Assembly (NCBI GenBank): GCA_026874595.1
Contig: CM049306.1
Coordinates: forward strand, 99,749,642-99,813,641
Length of the DNA: 64,000 nucleotides
Source of the DNA: Sipunculus nudus
Lineage: Eukaryota > Annelida > Sipuncula > Golfingiida > Sipunculidae
Direction of reading: 5' to 3'
A program made the position numbers and the translations under genes. Of the stretch, positions 55,301 to 64,000 are shown in pieces (within the stretch, counting starts at the first letter, position 1; every line of letters starts with the position of its first letter). Below the pieces are notes generated by a model. That model saw only the letters and a program-made list of their open reading frames with translations. It searched no databases and had not been told where the DNA came from.

Positions 55301-58046
55301 TAATAGAGCCACATAACATCAATATGTAATGAAATATATGTGCCAAGGTGTGCATATTTGAAAAAAAAAATCTCTTTAGAAACTCATTTGTATGTCATTT
55401 TTAGCGAACCTGTGAGCTTATGCGATGGTGCGGCATCGTGCGTCGTGTGTCGTACATCGTGCGTCGTCTGTATGTTAACCATAGCTATCTCAAAAACCGC
55501 AGGAGCTAGCATCACCAAATATTTTCCAAATAATCAGTCATCCAAAGCTACCGCCATCGCCGCATAGGTTTCCAGAGAACTCCTCCATAACCACTGGGCA
55601 GAATTTTTTTAAATTCGGAATTATGATCGGTCATATGTGAACTGCTGCGCCCTCATTTTTGGTTGACCTTTGACCTTTCCTCTCTGCTGAGCGTCCATTT
55701 GTGTGTCTATTTCCACACATAAACCCACATATCTCGGGAACCGTTTGACAGATAAGGCTAAAGATTATGCACAAATGTAGCCCTTGGAAATCTTTATAAC
55801 ATACACTAAAAATGGTGGTGCCACTTGCAACCATTTTTGCACAGCGTCCATCTGTTTATCAGCCTTGGGATAAAACACTCATAACTCTGCATTGGTTGGA
55901 CTTATCCACCTGAAATTTTGCATGTGTATACATCCTGGACATCTTTCTTGATTTTATGACAGGTGGCGCCACCTACATACATATTTTGGCTGCAGACATC
56001 CAGGCTATTATGCAACACACCTCACTCTATTTCCCCTTGCCACTCAATCAATGCCTCACTTCACCTTTCCCACTCTAATTTTGGCAGATACACGTAGTCG
56101 CTTGTTGACTACCCATATTCTAGTTTTTGTGTTGTGTGCACCCATGCCAGAATTGCAGCAGTGATGTTTGTTTAATTGTTTCTTGTTCTAAGTGATTAGT
56201 ACTTGCATTGTTCATATACATGTTACACATGTTCTTGAAAAGTAATGGTCCAGCATTGAAGCATTATACCTGGTGTAATCTCATTGCACAGGTTCGCATT
56301 AGGCCTGTAGGCCTTGTTGTAACTTAAACATATTTTTTTTTAATGAAATGAAAGGTTTTGAATTTATGAAAGATGAATTATCTTATATATATTCTGGGGC
56401 CTTCAAGAACTGAGAGGTAAGCATCTGTGATGCGTGAAATCTCTTTTGGACACTCAGCTCTGTAGCTCCAACGATCTAACTGCAAGTGCAGATTTCAGGC
56501 TGCAGGTCGGACTTAGAATAGGCCCCTGTCAGAGTCCAGGACCAGTGTGGACAAACCAGTGAGCTTTATGAAAACATCACATTTGTACAAATGACAATTA
56601 CCTGTGGTTACATTTAGCCTGAGTTATGAGCCCAGCACGCTTTCACCCGCCACTCTGCTACATAAACAGTCTAAATGACCGCAACTGCAAGTATAAAATG
56701 GCTTTCTGTCTTGAAACAGTGTCGTTCACAAGATCGGGTTCGGCTCTTGATTGGCATGGCTGGGTCTCTGCTGCTGGGATCGGTGGAGGGAATGTAGGTT
56801 GCTTCTGCCTTTGTGGCTGGGGGTGCTGTAGCTTTCCTACAAAGTCACCGGTGTGGGATGTAAGGCGGTGATCTCTCGCGGCTTTTTGCTTGGCTTGGTG
56901 TGGCATCATGTCTGTTGGCTCTGAGAACATGCTTAAGGAGTGCGCAGGGCTGAGGTCTTGACCACAGCAACCTGTAGCTGCTCAATGAGCGAAAACTTCT
57001 TCAGTCAGTCAGACAATTAGCCTGAGTCTCAGCATAATTAAGTAACCCACCATCACTAGCACTGTTCAATTTGCTCTGTAAACTGTAATCTTGATATAAG
57101 TTGATTTTATTTGTGTGTGTGTGTTTGCTGCTGTAGGAGCCAGTGCTGGTGTGCTGTGAGCTTGACTTGCTGTGTGAGGCTGCTAGTCATCCAGCAGTGT
57201 TCCCTCTCCTCCAGGAAGAAGAACCGCTGCTCAAGTCTGTCATCAGTCAGTATTATAGCACATCACCATCATGGTCCCATCCCGGAAATTCTGTGTGAAG
57301 AAAGCGCAGACAGAATCAAAGATTATATATAACATACAGCATAGTTTGCCACAAAAAAAACCACAGAAACATCTTTAACTTTACTTTATTTCTCAGTCTC
57401 CTTTTTTGTGTTTGCATAAAATACCGGAATTTAATTCACATGATGCCAGGGTTAGTGAAACAACGTCCTTGACTTTCAAAGTGTAGGTAAAATTGGCAAA
57501 TTTTTTAGTTAAGAACTTGCAAAATTATTTAAACTGACTTATCAGATTTCATGAATGGAAAGGCTCTACCTGCAAAAGCAGTGTGTAGAATGAGCAGATT
57601 ATTTGCAACCACAAGATGTATTATTTAATTTACTGGTCATCATGTGATTGACACCAGTCCAAGGTAATCTTTTCATAAAGCTGAATGTTTCAGCTGCATT
57701 AAAACTGCTGAGTCATGTTTGTTGCAGATCTGCTTCACTGTGTGCAGATGATCGGTGAAGAGGGTGACAACATGTTCAGCATCATAAATAAAGCTGAATG
57801 TGACAGTGACCTTGACACTTCCCATCCTGCATTTGGGCTCAGAAAAGATCTCATACGCCTGCTTGCCAACATGGCATACAAACACAAGGAAAATCAAAAT
57901 AGGGTAGGTTGGTATATTCTTAAAGTACACAATATTTAACATATTGGGTAAATTACAAAAAAGGCCAAAAAAATAGAAAAGAGTTACTAATAAATAAATT
58001 ATATATATGTATATATAAATAAATAATTATATATAAATATATATAA

Positions 58047-58132
<86 letters not shown>

Positions 58133-61100
58133 AATTTTAGCTGAATGGAAGCCTTATCATAAATCTATTATTGTATCCCCAGACAAAGTCGGGGGATACT
58201 ATGGTTTCATACCGGTCCCGCCGCTGCCGCCGCCGCCGCCGCATATAAATCTTGTTGGCGCGATAACCCAAAAAATATTTCACGGAACTTTACCAAACTT
58301 GGTATATGTATAGATATGAGTAAGAGGACGACGCCTATTTAAAATGAGGTCATGACCTTAACTAGGAGAGTGTCCTTGACCTTGAATAGGTCCAATATTG
58401 GGGAAAATCACACAAATTCTTTAATATCTCAAGAAATCTTGCATGGATTTATCCCAAAATCAAGTTGATGGAAGATCATGGATAGGGTTGTCATGTTCCA
58501 GAAACTGGTGGCGCCACCTATTATTCTTTATTTGTTTTCATGCCGTTTAATACCCCCAAAATTGCCACCTTACAGTACTGTGAGCATTATAAGTCAAAAA
58601 CTAATGGACAGATTTCTTTTATATTATGCATATATATAGGTATTGGTTATGGGATGATGTTTATTTAAATTGGGGTCATGACCTTTCCTATGATAGTGGC
58701 CTTGACCTTGAATATTGCCATATATGGTGAAAATCACACACCTCTTATGATATCTCCAGTGTTGATAGCCATATGGATTTCAAACATGACTTATGTATGG
58801 CCCACCACTAAAGTAAGAACCCTATAGGTTCTAGGGTCATGAGGTCAAAGGTCAAGGTCACTGGACTGGCATTTTAAAAGATACTGTGGATGTATTTTAC
58901 GCCAAACTTTCATCCCAGGTCTTCCATCTTGAATATATAGCTCACTTGCCAATAGTGGATGATCCATATAAATTGTGGGGTCACAAGGTCAAAGGTCAAG
59001 GCCACAGGAGCTATCTGTCCAAAAATTAGTTTCTGGATGATAATTCCTTCTTTTATTGATGTATGGATTTCAAACTTGACTTGTATTTGACCCATTGGAA
59101 AAGCAAGACCCGAATTGATTTTGGGGTCATGAGGTCAAAGGTCAAGGTCACAGGAAACCTCTTTAAAAAGGTTGTGGATGCAATTTCAGCCAAATAATTC
59201 ATCTCAGATCTTTCATCTTGCACATGTAGTTCACCTGCTAAGAGTGGAAGACCCCTATCAATTTTGAGGTCACAAGGTCAAAGGTGAAGGTCACAGGAGC
59301 CATCTGTCCAAAAATTAGTTTCTGGATGATAATTCCTGCTTTTATTGATGTATGGATTTCAAACTTGACTTGTATATGTCACATTGGAAAAGCAAGACCT
59401 GAATTGATTTTGGGGTCATGAGGTCAAAGGTCAAGATCACAGGACAAATCTTTAAAAACATGTGGATGCATTTTCAGCCAAACATTTCATCTCAGATCTT
59501 TCATCTTGCACATATAGTTCACCTGCCAAGAGAGGAAGAACCCTATCAATTTTGAGGTCACAAGGTCAAAGGTGAAGGTCACAGGAGCCATCTGTCCAAA
59601 AATTAGTTTCTGGATGATAATTCCTTCTTTTATTGATGTATGGATTTCAAACTTGACTTGTATTTGACCCATTGGAAAAGCAAGACCCAAATTGATTTTC
59701 GGTCATGAGGTCAAAGGTCAAGGTCACAGGACACATCTTTATAAAGATTGTGGATGCATTTTCTGCCAAACAATTCATCTCAGATCTTTCATCTTGCACA
59801 TATAGTTCACCTGCCAAGAGTGAAAAACCCCTATCAATTTTGAGGTCACAAGGTCAAAGGTGAAGGTCACAGGAGCCATCTGTCCAAAAATTAGTTTCTG
59901 GATGATAATTCCTGCTTTTATTGATGTATGGTTTTCAAACTTGACTTGTATATGTCGCATTGGAAAAGCAAGACCCAAATTGATTTTGGGGTCATGAGGT
60001 CAAAGGTCAAGATCACAGGACACATCTTTAAAAAGATGTGGATGCATTTTCAGCCAAACATTTCATCTCAGATCTTCCATCTTGCACATATAGTTCTCCT
60101 GCCAAGAGAGGAAGAAAACTATCAATTTAAGGTCACAAGGTCAAAGGTGAAGGTCACAGGAGCCACCTGTAAAAAAAAAATTAGTTTCCAAATTGATTTT
60201 GGGGTCATGAGGTCAAAGGTCAAGGTCACAGGACACATCTTTAAAAAGATCAAGGTCACAGGACCAACTTCTTCAACAAGATTGTGGATTGTTAGATGGA
60301 AGAAACAATAAATATGCCAGGTGTCAGTATATGCTGCTTAAAATGGGGGTCGTTCTTTAAGGAGGGGGGCCTACTATGTCTGGGGATACTCTTGCACCTG
60401 CGGTGCCAAGAAATGTCTAGTTTATAATTCAGATTTGTGCACTTGATGGCCTGAAGTTGATCTTAGATCTATGATTTATATTTTAGATTTGGTGGCCTGA
60501 AGTTGATCTTAGATCTAAAATTAATATTTCAGATTCGAGACCTTGGTGGCCTGAAGTTAATCTTAGATCACACCAACATTGATGGCAGAAATCCATGTAT
60601 CCTTCAAAGAAAAAAATCACTCAGACTGGTAGACAGAACAGTAAATCATATTAACTAGAGGGGGCCAAGTCAATGTGTTACAAATTTAATACTTAAGCAA
60701 ATAAATTGGTTATCTTATTGGCCACAAGATGACAGCACCTACTACTGAATAACCCTAGTGGTTGATTGGTAAGATAAACAATGCATGTGAAGATAGTTAG
60801 CGCCATCTGTTAAAGCCAAGCTGAACTAGGGGTGTGTCCCTGTCAGGTTGGCAGGATTATTATCTTGTCAAGGATTTCAATATTAATATAACATGGATCA
60901 TTTATTATTTCTGCCAATGAAGGTGGCAGGGGGTCGTGCCATCTCTCAGGTTTTTGTGTGTGTGTTCAAGCCATATCTTTGAAAGTTACAAGTAAAGTTC
61001 TGAAAAAATGTGTGAAAGCATGGGGCTTGAGTAAGGGGAGGAAAACAGTAACTTTGGGATGAATCATTAAAATTAAAAAGTCGATCTGGATCCAGATCCA

Positions 61101-63816
61101 TCCAACTTTTCCCTCCTGTTTGCCTGTAATCTTTTTATTCTGTTCAGCTACTCAAAAAATTAGCCCATCTGCCCTAAACTGATTGACTTCATCCTGGGTG
61201 TATGGCCCACCCTCCCATTAGTTTACTTTCAATAACTTCCTTGCTCGTCAAGGACATATATGCCACAGTTTAGGATTATTTTGAACCCTATAACTTTTAT
61301 GCATTGCATATTTTATCTTCAAATTGGTACACCTTTTGTTTCAAGTTGTTGATCTTAACTTTTAACTCTGAATTCCATGCCCCTTGTCTTTGATGTAATG
61401 GGGAATAATTCTATTGATTTTGAGTTCACAAAGTCAAAGGTGAAGGTCACAGGAAACACTTCTTAAAAAAGCTTTTATAAAAATTTAAGCCACACTGTCC
61501 AACCAAAATTTTCCATTTTTCACATGCTACTCCTCCAGGCAATTAGGGAAGAACCATATCAAAGATCAGGGTCACAGGATTACCTTTCTTAAAAAGCTTG
61601 TGCTGTATTTTTTTGCCAAATTTTCATCCCACACTTCCATCTTTCACTTACCATCAATTCACTTACTAATAGGGAAAAAATTTTTAATTTGGGGTCAGAG
61701 GTTAAGGTCACATGGCCCACTTGTTGAGAAAGCCACATTTTGCATTTGCTATTCCAACCAAAAAATAACTTTTGAAGTTCAAAACTTAAATTTAGAACAC
61801 CTCACCATTGTAGATTGAACCTTCCCAATATACTTTCAACTCTGATAACTGGTGGTACGGTGTTAATGATCGCTGTTTTTTTTTTGCATGAATCAGAATT
61901 TACACAAATGAGTTAAAAAATGACCTTGACATAAATTTGATTGACCTTGATATCAGCAGATTGCAGTGTTTGTGGGTGTCAAGGAAATTATAAGGAATGC
62001 AAATTGATGTCATGACCTTGTATCACTTGCAAATACATCTGTCAGAAACATAATAAAGGCAGCCGGAGACAAATGGGGCAAGCGCAAGTGGGATGGCATT
62101 ATGACATCCAGCTTATTTACAGATGCCTGGGTTGACTGTCCAAACCATTATCACAGTACAGTGACATGCTGATGACAAGGGAGGGATATCAGGTTTTCTG
62201 TACACTAATGATGCTGTCAGTGCTGAGTCAGTGCTGTTTGCTGTATGGGTGATCTGGGCAGGTACTGGTAGTACAATCACTGCTGTCATACTCGTAATTG
62301 ATGAGAACCAAGCTATGTCCATTAGTACTTTTTACTACAAAAAGTGAAAGTTGTAGTAGAAATTAGGGTTTCAAGTACAGACTGGTACCATATATCTCTG
62401 CCTGGTCTAACTAAATTAATGTCTTTTTTGTTATTTAAAAAATAGTGTGAAGTGATTTCTTTAAAATTAATTCTGTAACAGATAAGACATAGCTGTAACT
62501 TTTTAGGCCATATAGGCAGGATATACTAGGGTAAGGACAGTTGTTATTTCCACAAAAAGAAGTGTCCCTGGCATAAAGGCATTTTAAGGCAGGCATATGG
62601 AAAATCCCATTACAGAACTCAAGTAACACAAAAAGGTACTGAGTAATACTGTGTCAAAATAAAAGTTTAACAGAGATTAATGAGAAAAATACTTATGTGT
62701 GCTTCAAAATGTCTCACACTGTGACAGTGACTCACATTGAAGAAGGTTCAAGACAGTAACAAGCTGTCTGAAACAATAAAGTACTGGAAATTGCTGCCCT
62801 GAACTTGATGCTAAGTGTCAATTTGTACCTCAAAGGCTATTTTTTAATTGAAAATGATAAGCAAGATAAAAAAAGAAAAGTATTTGTATGAACATCTCAG
62901 GTTATGTTAGTCATCAGCAATTATCCTTTCATAATGATTCACTGGTACCTAGTACATGCATATAAATTTAAGGACTTTAATTTAGTCCTTTTCATCCAAT
63001 AGTGTCTCAGAAAGTTTGTGTTTTGTCTCCCTCTTTTTCTGCTCCTACTGTACACAATCCTTGACAGCTATATCATGAACAATTTTGGATTAATTCAGCA
63101 TTTTGTAATTGTGTGCTGAGAAAAGTGTAAAAGAAGAAGGTAATTTAAACTGAGGTCATGGCTTTTTATTGTGATTGTTACCATGAATTGCTGAAAATAT
63201 AAAAAAAAAGTTGCATTTGTCCTTAAATCATGGATAGCCTTTCTTGTTAACAAGAATACTGGCACAACCTATAATCTTTTAATTTTATTCGGTGAAATTT
63301 ACACCTCTTAATGAAATAATATTTATATAAAGATAACAGATTGGATTCTTTGAATTTATGATGTCAGGAACTATTCAAATTGGGGTCATGACCTTTTCGT
63401 GACAAGTGATCCTTACTTTATAATTGATCTCGTGACATATGGGATTTTGATTATTCTGTTTTTTCCAGGGTTGCCCTTCCAGGTTCTAATTATAAATTTA
63501 ATTAATATCTTTTATATTTGTCATGCAGAAATAATAGTGTTGTAACATATATAAAAATTAATAATATTATATAATAATAATTTATGTTAATGTTGGCCTT
63601 AACATAAATCCAGACATCACCCAGTGGTCTGTCCTTGCCATCAGGAACTTGTGTGATGAGAACATGGAGAACCAACGGTTCATCGCCTCCCTCAATCTGG
63701 AGGGCGTGTCTAATGCTCAGGAAATACAGGATCAGCTAGGAATAACAGTGGAAAAGCAGGGGGATAAAGTAGTCATTAAAAAGAAAGATAATAGCAAGGA
63801 TAACCCTCAGAGGTAG
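46239..63816 (+). CDS. ATXN10: ATXN10, ataxin-10 (spliced, complete)
   Basis: Whole coding span. Ataxin-10 is a cytoplasmic armadillo-type helical repeat protein linked in vertebrates to neuron survival, cytokinesis and cilium function; human intron 9 expansions cause SCA10. Eleven exons join in frame: 46239-46390, 48617-48799, 49439-49527, 50914-51019, 51830-51994, 54581-54658, 55069-55246, 57137-57245, 57728-57903, 60533-60596 and 63614-63816. The product is 500 aa; the human protein is 475. Diagnostic blocks are [68 protein letters not shown], then [38 protein letters not shown] and a C-terminal [16 protein letters not shown]. The last exons match the ataxin-10 C-terminal domain. The N-terminal 50 residues are divergent, as usual in this family. 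Confidence 0.96.
46736..47330 (+). mobile_element. Hairpin-started repeat (family E), copy 2
   Basis: It starts 'tatacacccataaga' then 'ccctattatggta', a decayed TATACGCCC...TATTATGG hairpin start. It continues with units containing 'aatgaggtcagaggtcacca', as in copy 1 at 29123. Confidence 0.55.
47460..48560. repeat. Diverged ~565-bp direct duplication
   Basis: The blocks 'cccagcagaacc...', 'gtaaacatagtccatgtgtg', 'gtctgtttacaataacaag' and 'ggagaaagcaaac...ttggcag' near 47545-47890 recur in order near 48117-48485. The second copy contains a 19-bp triplet ('aaacacagtccatgtttgt', near 48198, 48217 and 48236). Confidence 0.7.
48617..48799 (+). CDS. ATXN10: ATXN10 coding exon 2
   Basis: Acceptor tattcacag, donor gtacta; 183 nt. 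It encodes [20 protein letters not shown] through [20 protein letters not shown] and [10 protein letters not shown], matching the conserved ECFRCLRNAC region of ataxin-10. Confidence 0.95.
48800..49438 (+). other. ATXN10 intron 2
   Basis: About 640 bp, AT-rich, nothing recognised. Confidence 0.7.
49439..49527 (+). CDS. ATXN10: ATXN10 coding exon 3
   Basis: Acceptor tgaattcag, donor gtgggt (weak but GT); 89 nt. It encodes [20 protein letters not shown] then SLSEGADTE, with a split Val codon shared with exon 4. Confidence 0.9.
49528..50913 (+). other. ATXN10 intron 3
   Basis: About 1.4 kb. 49810-49930 resembles sequence near 10330-10440 ('gtgcaaagatgcaaccaatt', 'atgaccagtcat'), so it is probably dispersed repeat. 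The 50253-50632 minus-strand open frames are not recognisable. Confidence 0.6.
50914..51019 (+). CDS. ATXN10: ATXN10 coding exon 4
   Basis: Acceptor catttttacag-type (ttttacag), donor gtaaga; 106 nt. It encodes [20 protein letters not shown] then [14 protein letters not shown], one of the best-conserved armadillo helices of the family. Confidence 0.96.
51020..51829 (+). other. ATXN10 intron 4
   Basis: About 810 bp, AT-rich, nothing recognised. Confidence 0.7.
51830..51994 (+). CDS. ATXN10: ATXN10 coding exon 5
   Basis: Acceptor tccctttcaag, donor gttagt; 165 nt. It encodes [20 protein letters not shown] then [17 protein letters not shown] and [15 protein letters not shown]. Confidence 0.95.
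51995..54580 (+). other. ATXN10 intron 5
   Basis: About 2.6 kb, almost entirely the family A repeat copy 4. No exon. Confidence 0.8.
52075..54421 (+). mobile_element. Family A repeat, copy 4 (left end missing)
   Basis: The left hairpin is absent; similarity begins with 'ttattaaaaacctattttca' near 52083. The right end 'cagctgagcgtcatgaccca' and 'taggtcccttg' closes it at 54421. Two internal units are visible (52090 and 52670 onward). Its 3' half corresponds to copy 2 (32123-34500) in inverted orientation. Confidence 0.75.
54581..54658 (+). CDS. ATXN10: ATXN10 coding exon 6
   Basis: Acceptor ttttgttgtag, donor gtaatg; 78 nt. It encodes [20 protein letters not shown] then LDIDK, aligning with the vertebrate SEWPFLIITDLF segment. 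Confidence 0.94.
54659..55068 (+). other. ATXN10 intron 6
   Basis: 410 bp, AT-rich, nothing recognised. Confidence 0.7.
55069..55246 (+). CDS. ATXN10: ATXN10 coding exon 7
   Basis: Acceptor ttatttcag, donor gtgagg; 178 nt, ending in phase 0. It encodes [20 protein letters not shown], a proline-rich loop (TPAVPPV) and [20 protein letters not shown]. Confidence 0.93.
55247..57136 (+). other. ATXN10 intron 7
   Basis: About 1.9 kb. It holds a composite repeat (55404-56123) and, at about 56620-57010, a distinctly GC-richer unique stretch of unknown nature. Confidence 0.7.
55404..56123 (+). mobile_element. Composite repeat ending as family B, copy 3
   Basis: It starts 'gcgaacctgtgagcttatgc' followed by a 'gtgcgtcgtgtgtcg' run, a start type unlike family B. 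It then continues as family B ('cacatatctcgggaaccg', 'aggtggcgccacctac'). The end is the GTAGTC...GACTAC hairpin and CTAG at 56120-56123. It is either a recombinant or one element inserted in another. Confidence 0.65.
57137..57245 (+). CDS. ATXN10: ATXN10 coding exon 8
   Basis: Acceptor tttgctgctgtag, donor gtcagt (+3 C instead of purine); 109 nt. It encodes [20 protein letters not shown] then [16 protein letters not shown], matching the LLDVLCEM...ERVIDLL region. Phase 1 at the end fits exon 9 exactly, supporting the unusual donor. Confidence 0.87.
57246..57727 (+). other. ATXN10 intron 8
   Basis: 482 bp, AT-rich, nothing recognised. Confidence 0.7.
57728..57903 (+). CDS. ATXN10: ATXN10 coding exon 9
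   Basis: Acceptor tgtttgttgcag, donor gtaggt; 176 nt. It encodes [20 protein letters not shown], an acidic loop, and [20 protein letters not shown], the start of the ataxin-10 C-terminal domain. Confidence 0.96.
57998..58130. repeat. AT-rich microsatellite
   Basis: A degenerate 'atatataaat' repeat passing into a pure (AT)n run of more than 70 bases, immediately left of the family C repeat. Confidence 0.95.
58175..60421 (+). mobile_element. Family C Helitron-like repeat with ~288-bp array
   Basis: It begins with the hairpin gtatccccagac / gtcgggggatac (58173-58199), then a ccgccgctgccgccgccgcc-type run. It ends with 'ctatgtctggggatac', a second hairpin (cttgcacc / ggtgccaag) and CTAG (60418-60421). 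The array units are about 288 bp (equivalent points 59132, 59421, 59708 and 59997, then a truncated unit at 60210), each with 'gaggtcaaaggtcaaggtca'. No protein-coding capacity. Terminal features fit a non-autonomous Helitron-like element. Confidence 0.75.
60422..60532 (+). repeat. Two degenerate copies of the ATXN10 exon 10 start
   Basis: Copy 1 (60422-60471) has 'ttcag|atttgtgcacttg' then 'atggcctgaagttgatctta'. Copy 2 (about 60472-60518) has 'ttttag|atttggtggcctg' then 'aagttgatcttagatct'. Both repeat the acceptor region and first codons of the real exon at 60533. Copy 1 would read [13 protein letters not shown] and stop. Copy 2 has lost bases and is out of frame. Confidence 0.85.
60533..60596 (+). 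CDS. ATXN10: ATXN10 coding exon 10
   Basis: Acceptor aatatttcag, donor gtatcc; 64 nt. It encodes [20 protein letters not shown] then P, with a split Tyr codon completed in exon 11. It matches the vertebrate ELDGIPLILDNCNLDDSNPF segment. The third and only open copy of the tandem triplet. Confidence 0.93.
60597..63613 (+). other. ATXN10 intron 10
   Basis: About 3 kb. 60900-61760 holds strongly decayed repeat related to family C ('caaagtcaaaggtgaaggtc' at about 61430, 'ggttaaggtcacatggccca' at about 61690). The remainder is AT-rich. No exon or RNA gene seen. Confidence 0.65.
63614..63816 (+). CDS. ATXN10: ATXN10 coding exon 11, stop codon
   Basis: Acceptor cataaatccag; 203 nt. It encodes [57 protein letters not shown] and a tail DNSKDNPQR, stop TAG at 63814-63816. 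The last nine codons and the stop lie in the first unit of a 48-bp tandem repeat. Confidence 0.96.
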
Positions 63817-64000
63817 CATGCAGTGTAATACATGGATGACAGCAAGGGTACTCAGAGGTATGACCAAGTGTAATACAGGGGTTAGAGCAAGGATATCCTG
63901 CAGAGGACACAGATTATATAACACAAGGATAATAAAAAACAAGGATAATTTTGCAAATGTGGCACACATTATAATACAGGGATAAAGGCAAGGAAAGTGA
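63788..64000. repeat. ~48-bp tandem repeat across the ATXN10 stop codon
   Basis: Diverged units start at about 63788, 63836, 63881, 63929 and 63982 (45-53 bp spacing). They share 'agcaaggat', 'ctcagaggta' and 'gtgtaatacaggg'. The array continues to the window edge, so its length is unknown. Confidence 0.85.

Larger units (their letters stand above)
57904..60532 (+). other. ATXN10 intron 9
   Basis: About 2.6 kb: an AT microsatellite (57998-58130), the family C repeat (58175-60421), then two degenerate copies of the next exon's start. In humans it is the intron after exon 9 of ATXN10 that carries the SCA10 repeat. Counting coding exons, this is also the intron after the ninth, but orthology of the intron position was not established. 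Confidence 0.7.

Noticed and set aside
59487-60311. Repeated open frames starting MGLAFPMG on the minus strand and a 127-codon frame on the plus strand
   Set aside because: They follow the 288-bp array of family C and break wherever units differ. No protein family recognised.
60432-60518. Copies 1 and 2 as true alternative exons of ATXN10
   Set aside because: Unlike the ERGIC1 pairs, copy 1 hits a stop after 13 codons, copy 2 is frameshifted, and neither has a donor site.

Overview
This is an AT-rich, intron-rich animal genomic window. It holds three conserved eukaryotic protein-coding genes embedded in many degenerate, mostly non-autonomous repeats. The repeats begin with hairpins such as TATGCCCC...GGGGCATA or GTATCCCC...GGGGATAC, followed by 'gtccgtc' runs and internal arrays like 'gaggtcaaaggtcaaggtca'. 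I associate this style with mollusc, especially bivalve, genomes, so a bivalve or other lophotrochozoan is my best guess. That rests on recalled repeat style, not on a database match.

Gene 1 (+, 3683-23558) is ERGIC1 (ERGIC-32), a two-pass membrane protein of the ER-Golgi intermediate compartment. I could join every coding exon in frame from ATG to stop. Two consecutive exon positions are each present twice: 6a/6b and 7a/7b. Splice phases allow exactly one of each pair. This gives four predicted isoforms of 290 or 291 residues that differ in a luminal segment before the second membrane span. It is the most interesting signal in the window.

Gene 2 (-, 40239-30717) is HSD17B10, the mitochondrial short-chain dehydrogenase that is also the MRPP2 subunit of mitochondrial RNase P in animals. 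It has five coding exons, 260 residues and an intact Ser-Tyr-Lys catalytic triad.

Gene 3 (+, 46239-63816) is ATXN10 (ataxin-10), with eleven coding exons and 500 residues, complete to its stop codon. The start of its tenth coding exon is preceded by two degenerate copies of its own 3' splice site and first codons, directly beside a transposon end. Its stop codon lies inside a roughly 48-bp tandem repeat that runs to the window edge.

Layout: 1-3682 upstream sequence with a MITE and the ERGIC1 promoter; 3683-23558 ERGIC1; 23559-30716 repeat-bearing intergenic DNA; 30717-40239 HSD17B10; 40240-46238 intergenic DNA with a nested inverted-repeat element and a 3.2-kb repeat; 46239-63816 ATXN10; then a tandem repeat. 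The large repeats fall into hairpin-started, hairpin-ended families, called A to E here. Families B and C end in hairpin plus CTAG, as Helitron-like elements do. No transposase or reverse transcriptase reading frame was seen, and no viral gene or toxin gene. The three genes are unrelated in pathway; their adjacency is ordinary synteny, not an operon.
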